A DNA stretch of 43,196 nt from a virus. The position numbers and the translations under genes were made by a program. The notes under the pieces are model-generated. The model searched no databases and was not told the origin of the DNA. It saw only the letters and a list, made by a program, of their open reading frames with translations. The DNA lies in the IMG/VR virus record IMGVR_UViG_3300005581_000032, positions 1 through 43,196 of that record, one strand, 5' to 3'. Shown here in pieces: positions 15,782 through 24,600 of this stretch (the stretch's first letter is position 1; each line of letters starts with the position of its first letter).

Positions 15782-18700
15782 TTATGATAATAAGTAATAA
15801 TTCAGTGCTAGAGGTTGGCCATCTACACCGGCAACAAAATTTACTTTCTGTAAAATGTTAATTTGACGCAGATCTGTTGTGGTTATTTCGTTTGTAGAAA
15901 TTAACACATAACCTGCCGTAATGCTATTTACGTTCAACTCGCCTGCTCCGCCGCCAATTTGGCTTGCAATATAAGTTTTAATAGCTTTTTGCGTTGGTAC
16001 AATATTATCGCTGTTAGCAGTAAATGTACCGTCTGTTGAAAACTCAGTAATAACTGCACTAGTTCCACCTAGCGAAACTGCACCAAGTTGTAGTTCTTGT
16101 AGTCCAGAAATATTAAATGCATCTGCGTTTAATGTTGCAACACCAGTAGCCTGTTCAATACTGAACAATTCACCAACTCTAAAGTTACCATCTTGGTCAG
16201 TTGATGTATAGAACACACGACCACCGCCAGCGTCAACTGTTTCATCAAGCGGGTCTGGTGCTATTAACGGAATACCTGGATAGTTGGTATTGGCAAAATT
16301 TCCAGTACCAATATCTAAAAAGTCGTGTCCTGTTAATCGAACTTGACTGTAGCGTATTCTTAATTCAACAGCATCTCCGTGTGTTGGCGCATGTGTAATC
16401 GTTATATCAGGACTAACTTGTAATCTAGCACTATATGGACCATTGCCTAACAGTTGTGTTACGCTAACTAGTTTATAATAGTCACCAGGAATGCCAGAAA
16501 ATGTAACGTTTGCACCTGCTTGTGGCACTTCTGTTAGACCTGCAACTTGTACATATCGTCCAGGCTGATATAGATCAGCATATCCATCACCTGTGATTTC
16601 AACTTGTGAAGTTACAAATCCTGTGCCGCGATTAGTCCAAGTTGGCTGGCGTAATACACCATCGCCAATTCTAACTTGGTGCGGTACTTCTACAGTGTTG
16701 TTAGGATCCGTTACAGTCATTGTTGGGGCAGATACATAGCCAGTACCTGGTTCAATGATTCTAATTTGAACAATCTTACCATCTTCAACTCTTGCACGGC
16801 CAAATGCCCGTGTTCCTGATGGAGGTGCGCTAAATGTTAATCTTGGTTCAATAACATATGTTGTTGTTTCATCAAGCGTTGCTTGAATAGCAGTACCTGA
16901 CACTAGATGATCCCATCCAGCAGTATCGTCGCTAACTTTGCGGATTTGTGCAGTTTTTGTTCCGCTGTTATAAGAATTAATGTATCCGTACTGTCCCACA
17001 CCCTTACCTGATGTAATAAAAATTGCCATTCCTACATAAGCTGCATCTAGAGCATTGTCTGTATTTGAAATGACAATCTGTGTGCTAGTACCTTCAGCTG
17101 CAACGTTTGTAGCAGTTACATAATCTAATCCACCAAAATTATCAGCTGGATTTAATAATCTAACTTCATATACTGATCCGTTGCCCACTACTGCATTATT
17201 AACTACGGCTCCAAATCCTTCTCCAGTTACTGAGAATTGTGTAGCTTTGCCTACAGTGGCAATAGTAAATGTCACATCTGGACCAGTGCCGCCAATTAAT
17301 GCTGCGGCAATAGTGATCACATTAGTAGCTACGTGTCCTGTCCCGCCCTTGACAATAGTTACAGCCGGCAACCCTGCATCATCAATATTAATAATAAATT
17401 CTTGACCTGTTCCAGGGCCGCTTGAAGTTCCAGTAATACCAAGGTAAGTACCTTGAGTTCTAAGTCCGTTTGCAAAACTTAGGTTGCTGATTGTTAATAT
17501 TGCAGTAGTTGATGTTGTATATCCAACACCTGCATTTAAATATTCAAGTACATATACTTGACTTCCGCTGGTAAAAACATTTGCTACAATTGCGTCAAAT
17601 GTGCGATTATCTACTGTTGCAGTAATTGCTGTTTCAGTAGCATCAACTCCTTCAGCAACACAACCAAAATCACCATATGAGCTGTTACCGTTGGTAGCAC
17701 GAATCTTACCGCCGTTTTCAGCTAGGTAACCAATGTGTCCGTAGTATGAGAATACTGATACAAGTTCTGCTCTAGCTAGATTAGTAACCCATGCACCAAT
17801 GCCGTCTGACAATACTTGTGTAAAATCGTTAGAAACAATAGAATCGTTACCGCCTGCATGTAGACTTCCGTCAACTTTTTGACCTACGCATCCAGTACCG
17901 AATGTAGTAACGTTTTGTACATATGGGCTTCGTGTAGTAATCCAAGCACGTTGATCGCCGTGTCCCCATCCTGGATCTAAGCTAACATATGCGCCAGCTG
18001 TAGGTCGACGTGTTCCGTAGGAGTTAGGTGAGCCTAATACTCCATTTAGGCCAGCAAGGGTGCAGTTTCTTAAACCTGTACCATTTCTTACATAGAACAT
18101 GTCTTCCAATGTTGAACCGTTTACTGCATTAACATAATATCTTGCTGCTAGTAATGAACGATAGTTTCCAGTATAGATTAAATCATGTTTAACTGCGTCA
18201 ATGTATCTGTCAACATCTCTTGCACATGCTGCTGTATCATATGTGTAACCGCTAAATGTAAGTGCAATATAAGCAATAATTTCTGCTTTTAAAAATGCTC
18301 TGTTAGCTTCTAATGAATCTAACGCATATGTATACTCAGTTGTAGTGTTAGGTGTAATTGTTCCTGTCATCGCAGGAGCACTTCCATTAGCATTGATTTT
18401 AAAATCAATATAATCATCAATATTTTGGATCAATGCTTGTGCAGCAGTTCCAGCACCTGCTGAACCTACAGGCCGTGTTGTAACAGGATTTAATGCATTG
18501 CCAGTTGTCTTAACAATAGAACCAGGTGCAGTAATAGCAAGGCCAATTACAGCTTTTAGTCTGGCTAATGCTGATAAACTATAAGGAACATCAGTTAAAT
18601 TTACAAAACTGCCAGCTGCTACAATTCTTGTAGAACGTAATTCGTCTCCAACAATAGCTGTTTCAGCAGGAATAATAATTGGTAATACTTCTTCAAATGT

Positions 18701-21661
18701 TCCTGTTTTAACAAACAAAGTAGTGTTGCCAATACGTGCTGTAGGAATTCCTGTACTTACACCTGCAGTAACTGCGGTTGAGATAATACTTGCTAGAGAT
18801 GCTACTAACGCTTGTGCATCAGTTTCTTCTGTATATGAAATATCTACAACTTGTGTTATTGGTGATCCAACAGCATTTAATGTTTGATAGTTTACAGCAG
18901 GTGCTAGATTTGATAATACAGCATCAGCTACAGTAACCATATAATTAATTGATGCTACTAGTTGATCGTCTTCGTCTGCAATTGCTGCAATTAAAGCTGT
19001 TCCAGATTTTGTTATTCCGTTTGCAGTAGCACTAACAAACGTGTGCGCAGATGTTTCGCTTGAAACTCCTACATTAATTGTAAATGTATTTAGAGTTACT
19101 CCGGATACTAATAAATTTTGTCCGTTCGCAGGATCTGATGGTCTAGGATAACTGTAAGGAACAGTATTGCCGTCACTTGCACAGGTAAATGTTAATGAAC
19201 CTTGAGCCAATCTCACAGTGTTGCCAACTGACAATCCGTGTGCATTTGAAGTTATAGTTAACAATCCAGTTGTTGGTGTGTATGTTGCGCCAGTTGCGGT
19301 AATGTTGCCGCCACTAAAATATGTTAAGGCTGCTTCACGTGTACGAACATTACCACCATGTGATATATCCCATACAATAGCATCTATAATTTGACCAATG
19401 TCTCTTGCACATTTTACAGGATCGTCATTAGTAAATCCTACCCAAATGCCTGTTGGATTAGCAATGTTCCACGTTACATAGTTAACAACTTCAGCTTGGA
19501 TAAAACTTCTGTTTAGTTGTAGCAGTGTTTTTGCATTATATCTAATAGCACCTGCTTCAACTTGCTCTGCTGCATAACGAATTGTGGCCCAAGGGCGATC
19601 AAGTGTTACACCATATCCTGGAGCTGGTGAGTCTACACCACGATCGCCAGAAATATAAAATACATTATTAATTGCACCAAAGAATTGCCACTCTGGAGCA
19701 TTACCTAAAGTGTTAACTTTAAGGATTTGGCCAGGCTCTCCTATTGGTAAACGTGTAGGTCCAGCGCCGCCATAGTATACTAGATCACCCTGAGTGGTCA
19801 TATTACCAGATTCTGCGCCACCTGATATGATATTCCATGCTAATCCAGTAACATCTTGGTCTGGTCTGTTTTGCAATGTAACTTGATCAGCTGTGTGATT
19901 TGCAATACATAGATAACTGTTGTCATTATATCTAACAGCATCACCGATATTGTAAATATCTCCATTAGTCCAGGCATCTTGCCACACAAATCCAGAGTTT
20001 AATCTTTGCCAGTATAAAGTGTTTGGTGGACGTTGTCCTATATGATCTAACATACATAGGTATGTATATCCGCTAATTCTAATAACATCGCCAACTAGAT
20101 AATCTACTGTATTTGACCAGTCTTCTACAAATCTAAAGCCAGTTGTAAATAAGTCCCAATCTGAAGGACTTGCTGTAGGTTTTGCATTCAAGTTGTTAGA
20201 TTTTGCAACATAGCTATATCCACCGTAGGTAACAAAGTCACCAGGTTGATAGCGAGTAGTGTTTAACCAAGAATCTTCAAATTCTAAACCTTCTACAAAT
20301 TGTTCCCATTTAGATTCGTCATCAGTTAAGTACGTTTGACTTGTATGAGGTGTAACACAAATCCAAAGTCCACCACCGTATTTTACAACGTCATTGATTT
20401 TATAACGGACCGCTGGTCCTGGTGTAGAACCTTGCCAGTTCCCTAGATACTCAATACCTTTGTGCGCATACTCCCACTTGGCTTGATCGTCTTCAAGGCC
20501 TAACGCAGCAGTTGCTGCACTGGTATGTCCTTCAACGCAAATATATAAGGTACCGCCATATCTCACTACATCGTTACGTTTGTAGCGAGTGTCGGGATTC
20601 CAGACGTCATTCCAGGTCAATCCGTCAGCAAACAAATTCCATTTGCTATTTTTAAATGTAATACCAGTAACTGCTCCAGTTGATGCTGTTGTTACAACTG
20701 CTGGACCGCCTTTAGTTGCAGATAACGTGAATGTTGTAGTTCCGTTAGTTTCAATAATATAATATGTTTTAGGATTTGTATATCCTACAATACTACCAGT
20801 TGAAAATGTTGTGCCCGATACAATGATTGCAGCATCTATATCTAAAATTGTAGCGTCACATGAAAATTGTCCTGCAATTGATGTAATAACTACGTTTTCA
20901 AGTTCTACGTTTTGTTCACTCTCAAGACCCAGTGCAAATGTTGCAGCTGAAGTATGTTGTACTGTACAAATATAAACTGAGCTACCGTATTTTGCAATGT
21001 CGTTAATTTTATATCGTTGTCCAATACCCCAGTCGCCTGTGTAATTAAATCCTTCTGTAAAGATATCCCAGTAACTAGTTGTAAAAGTAATACCAGTAAC
21101 TGCTCCAGTTGATGCTGTTGTTACAACTGCTGGACCGCCTTTAGTTGCAGATAGTGTAAAAGTATTAACACCATTTGTTGCAATAACATAATATGTTTTA
21201 GGATTAACGTAACCTACAATGCTACCGCTTGAAAATGTTGTGCCCGATACAATGATTGCAGAATCAATATCTAATACTGTGTCGTCACATGAAAATTGTC
21301 CTGCAATCCCATCGATTGATACGCCAGTAATTGCTACATGTTGTGCATCTTCTAAACCTAATATTTCTGTGGCTGCACTTGTATGGGCAGTATTTGCAAT
21401 GTATAGATATCCGCCGTTCTTAACAATATCATTTTGATTATAATAAGTAGCAGGTAACCAGGAATCTTTCCATACTTGACCATCAGAAATTTTATTCCAT
21501 TTGATTGAATCTATAGGAAATTCTGCTGAGCTTGTATGTCCAGCAACACACACGTAGGTGTTACCACCGTTTCTTACAATATCGTCTTTGTAATAAACAG
21601 TAATATCGGACCAATCGCCCTTCCAAATAAATCGTATTCTACCTAATTTAAACTCAGCCAT
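15782..21661 (-). CDS. Giant fiber protein with eight carbohydrate-binding-like repeats (1959 aa)
   Basis: Residues 1 to ~620 hold eight repeats of about 60-145 aa built on W..........Y..(G/N)D.V.YGG..Y.C..(H)TS, resembling the small ChtBD3/CBM5-12 chitin-binding fold. Repeats 2 and 3 each carry an extra ~80-aa beta insert. A beta-helix (pectin-lyase-like) begins near 660 (VFYISG..GVDS) and is interrupted by helical KCARD-type modules near 745 and 1142 with a beta module between, then resumes at ~1195-1290 (GTRRPTAGAYVSLDPG, ITTRSPYVQNVTTFGTGC). The C-terminus (~1778-1900) has GHDFLDIGTGN, GGGRVFYTSTDQDGNFRVGE and PTQKAIKTYI, shared with the 1651-aa paralog. It is likely a long tail fiber or tailspike that binds polysaccharide. 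No clear catalytic residues were identified. A GATAAATA promoter and CGGAG precede it. Confidence 0.9.
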   Translation of the reverse strand: MAEFKLGRIRFIWKGDWSDITVYYKDDIVRNGGNTYVCVAGHTSSAEFPIDSIKWNKISDGQVWKDSWLPATYYNQNDIVKNGGYLYIANTAHTSAATEILGLEDAQHVAITGVSIDGIAGQFSCDDTVLDIDSAIIVSGTTFSSGSIVGYVNPKTYYVIATNGVNTFTLSATKGGPAVVTTASTGAVTGITFTTSYWDIFTEGFNYTGDWGIGQRYKINDIAKYGSSVYICTVQHTSAATFALGLESEQNVELENVVITSIAGQFSCDATILDIDAAIIVSGTTFSTGSIVGYTNPKTYYIIETNGTTTFTLSATKGGPAVVTTASTGAVTGITFKNSKWNLFADGLTWNDVWNPDTRYKRNDVVRYGGTLYICVEGHTSAATAALGLEDDQAKWEYAHKGIEYLGNWQGSTPGPAVRYKINDVVKYGGGLWICVTPHTSQTYLTDDESKWEQFVEGLEFEDSWLNTTRYQPGDFVTYGGYSYVAKSNNLNAKPTASPSDWDLFTTGFRFVEDWSNTVDYLVGDVIRISGYTYLCMLDHIGQRPPNTLYWQRLNSGFVWQDAWTNGDIYNIGDAVRYNDNSYLCIANHTADQVTLQNRPDQDVTGLAWNIISGGAESGNMTTQGDLVYYGGAGPTRLPIGEPGQILKVNTLGNAPEWQFFGAINNVFYISGDRGVDSPAPGYGVTLDRPWATIRYAAEQVEAGAIRYNAKTLLQLNRSFIQAEVVNYVTWNIANPTGIWVGFTNDDPVKCARDIGQIIDAIVWDISHGGNVRTREAALTYFSGGNITATGATYTPTTGLLTITSNAHGLSVGNTVRLAQGSLTFTCASDGNTVPYSYPRPSDPANGQNLLVSGVTLNTFTINVGVSSETSAHTFVSATANGITKSGTALIAAIADEDDQLVASINYMVTVADAVLSNLAPAVNYQTLNAVGSPITQVVDISYTEETDAQALVASLASIISTAVTAGVSTGIPTARIGNTTLFVKTGTFEEVLPIIIPAETAIVGDELRSTRIVAAGSFVNLTDVPYSLSALARLKAVIGLAITAPGSIVKTTGNALNPVTTRPVGSAGAGTAAQALIQNIDDYIDFKINANGSAPAMTGTITPNTTTEYTYALDSLEANRAFLKAEIIAYIALTFSGYTYDTAACARDVDRYIDAVKHDLIYTGNYRSLLAARYYVNAVNGSTLEDMFYVRNGTGLRNCTLAGLNGVLGSPNSYGTRRPTAGAYVSLDPGWGHGDQRAWITTRSPYVQNVTTFGTGCVGQKVDGSLHAGGNDSIVSNDFTQVLSDGIGAWVTNLARAELVSVFSYYGHIGYLAENGGKIRATNGNSSYGDFGCVAEGVDATETAITATVDNRTFDAIVANVFTSGSQVYVLEYLNAGVGYTTSTTAILTISNLSFANGLRTQGTYLGITGTSSGPGTGQEFIINIDDAGLPAVTIVKGGTGHVATNVITIAAALIGGTGPDVTFTIATVGKATQFSVTGEGFGAVVNNAVVGNGSVYEVRLLNPADNFGGLDYVTATNVAAEGTSTQIVISNTDNALDAAYVGMAIFITSGKGVGQYGYINSYNSGTKTAQIRKVSDDTAGWDHLVSGTAIQATLDETTTYVIEPRLTFSAPPSGTRAFGRARVEDGKIVQIRIIEPGTGYVSAPTMTVTDPNNTVEVPHQVRIGDGVLRQPTWTNRGTGFVTSQVEITGDGYADLYQPGRYVQVAGLTEVPQAGANVTFSGIPGDYYKLVSVTQLLGNGPYSARLQVSPDITITHAPTHGDAVELRIRYSQVRLTGHDFLDIGTGNFANTNYPGIPLIAPDPLDETVDAGGGRVFYTSTDQDGNFRVGELFSIEQATGVATLNADAFNISGLQELQLGAVSLGGTSAVITEFSTDGTFTANSDNIVPTQKAIKTYIASQIGGGAGELNVNSITAGYVLISTNEITTTDLRQINILQKVNFVAGVDGQPLALNYYLLS
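20660..21307 (-). repeat. Tandem 429-bp in-frame duplication inside the 1959-aa fiber gene
   Basis: Blocks 20660-20878 and 21089-21307 are near-identical for long stretches and sit exactly 429 bases (143 codons) apart. Each encodes an extra beta module (SGTTFS.GSIVGY.NPKTYY, then TFTLSATKGGPAVV) inside carbohydrate-binding-like repeats 2 and 3. The exact 143-codon spacing shows that insert and repeat were copied together. Confidence 0.9.
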
Positions 21662-21684
21662 TAAAGAACTCCGTTCGCTTTATC

Positions 21685-21692
21685 TATTTATC
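21685..21692 (-). promoter_or_regulatory. T4-type late promoter octamer GATAAATA
   Basis: It is a seven-of-eight match to TATAAATA overlapping the stop of the 1651-aa gene. T4 spacing gives a start at 21679 and an 18-base leader with CGGAG before the ATG at 21661. Confidence 0.6.
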
Positions 21693-24600
21693 AAATGCCC
21701 ACCATGGACCCAAATGCGTAGTACATAGCACTGAGATACTTGCCATCTGTACCACCGGTAATGTTAACTTTAGGAAATACTGTTATTGGCAATCCAGAAG
21801 TTGTTGTAATATTGTTACTATTAATCTTAACTTGTCCAGCAATTAGTGTGTTAGTAACTGCGTCAGCTCCACCGCTAGAAATTCTAGATGTTAGATATGC
21901 AATAATTGCTCGCTGGGTTGGAATTATACTGTTAGAATTAGCGGCAAAGTTTTGATCTTTAGAAAACTCCCTAATAACCACAGCACTGCCACCAACTTGA
22001 ATTCCTCCAAGACTTAATTCAGTTAGTCCTGATAAGTTAAAATAGCTAGCATTAACTGATACTACTCCCGTTGACTGTTCAACTTTAAATAATTCACCAA
22101 CTCGGAAATTACCATCTTGATCAGTGCTTGTATAGAATACGCGGCCGCCGCCTTTTTCAACAACTTCGTTAAAAGGTTGAGGTTCGTTAATTTGGGTAAA
22201 TCCGTCTAAATATAACTCAGGGTATTGTGTTTGCAATACATTACCAGTGCCAATATCTAAAAAGTCATGCCCAGTTAATCGAACTTGACTATAACTTTGT
22301 CTAATAGTTACGTTGACCGCATGTGCAGGGGATTTCTTTCTATCAATGGTGGGTGTTATAATAATACGACCACTAAAATTTGGAGCTGTCCCTGAAACAT
22401 CTGATATACTAGTGATTTTATATACTACATCATTAATAGTATTAATTTCTAAGTTGTCGCCTGGTCCAGGTAATCTACTTAGATTATTAACATACAATGT
22501 TCCGCTATTTTGAAATATATCTGCATATCCGTCACCGCTGATTGTGGCAGTGGCTCTAACATATCCTAATCCGTTGTTATAAAAGGCAGGTTGTGGTAGT
22601 ACCCCATTGCCTAGTCTTACTATATAAGTTACATCTTCGGTATTGCCGTTGTCAGTTATAGTAATTAAAGGCGTAGCTACGTAGCCACTACCTGGCTCAT
22701 AAATTAAAAACTTTTGTATTCTACTTGATGTGACAATTGCTCGCACTGTGGCAATTGCTCCCGATTTTATAATACCTAACCCTGTGCCACTATTGCCACT
22801 GGCAATCCAAGTTGGCACTCCACTAATAGTTCCTGCAGCCAGAACTGCATATGGTTGATCTACAGTAAACTGCTTCGTTGTTCCTGTTTTAGTAGTCAAC
22901 CTCCAATTTTTACCACATTGGCTAGTTGCAATACGTCCATCAACGCTGTTTACTGCTAAGAATAATCCTTCAGCATATCTAACTTTTGACCAATTTCTTG
23001 CAGAAAGATTAATAGTTCCTTGATACCAGGTTGTTCCGTTAAAACTATATATTGTATCAGTAGTATTACCAACCACAACAAATCTGCCAGCACCGTAAGT
23101 AATACTGTTCCATGTTCGAGATATAGGAACTGTTACATTTGTCCAAGTTGTTCCTTGATTAGTTGAAACTGTGAATGTATTTCCTGTTTTAATAGCAACA
23201 ATTACTCTTCCATTCGCTGCAATTTCAACGCAACCTGATTGCGTTAAAGTTCCGCCACCTGCCCATGATGCTCCGTAATTAGTTGAAATACGTGAATCAG
23301 TTCCTGAACTTATTGCCACTAGGTAATTATTTACACGGTCGTATGTTGCTCCTACCCATGTAGCTGTTGCCCCTATATCAACCGAGCCCCATGTAGTTCC
23401 GGCATATCTATAGATTGTACTTGTTGCGCTATCAGTAAATGCAATAAAATTGTCAGAGGCGCCAGTTACGTAAGTTACTGATCCTCCAATATTTTTGCTT
23501 GTCCAAGCTACACCATCAGTGCTGTGGGCAGCATTGCCTGCAGTAGATATTGCCACAAATTGACCGTTACTGTATGCCATTCCAGAGACAGAAACTGGAG
23601 AGGTTCCAGTGCTTGCTAAAAATTGAGGTTCTTCTACAATAACTCTAGGTTCAAGACTGTATCTTGTTGACGAGTCTAATGCTGTGACTATAGGAGTACC
23701 AGGATAAATTGATTCCCATCCAGGAGTACCGTCTATATCTTTGCTAATCAACGCTACTTTTGTAGTATCGTCGTATGTAGTAATATATCCGTATTGCCCA
23801 ATTCCAGCACCAGAGGCAATAAAAATACGTTGACCTGAATATAGTGCATTTGTACCTGTAGTGTCTGCTGCTGCCAATGTAATAGAAACATCATCACCGA
23901 GTTGTGCAGAATTTAACAAATATTGATAATTTAGTCCACCAAAAATATTATTTCCGTCAAGATCAGTTGATCTAATTTCGTATAATGCAGTGTTTCTAAA
24001 TTCTTCAAATCTTGCATCAATATCATATCCAGAACCAGTAACAGTATTAGTTGCAGTAGTATATGCTAGTCCTGCATTTGAGTATGCAAATGCAAATATT
24101 TCTGATCCTGTTGTATGTACTATGTCTACTTGTGCTTCTTGAGACTGGTTGTCAACTAATGCGGTTATAAAATTTTCTGCAGGATTAAATCCTTCTGAAA
24201 CACTACCGTATAGTCCATATGAATTATTGCCGTTAGTGCCTCGTAATCTTCCGCCATCAGTTGATAAGTAACCAATATGACAGAAGTACGTAAAGACTGA
24301 TACAAGCTCAGATAACCCGTTAAACGACGCCCAGTACCCAATACCATCTGATAATACCTGTGTAAAATCGTTAGCAACTATGGATTTATTTCCACCATTG
24401 TGTAAGGATCCGTCAATTTTCATACCAACGCAGCCAGTACCAAATGTAGTAACGTTCTGTACATACGGGCTTCGTGTTGTAATCCATACATCTTCATCAG
24501 TGTTTCCATTGCCTGGGTCTAGACTAACATATGCGCCAGCTGTAGGTCGACGTGTTCCGAACTCGTTTGGTGCTCCTAATGTTCCATTTAACCCTTGCAA

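Noticed and set aside
22765-23610. Sialidase enzyme in the 1651-aa fiber
   Set aside because: BNR-like phrases are present, but the usual Arg triad and Asp/Glu/Tyr catalytic set are not evident; a binding propeller is the safer reading.
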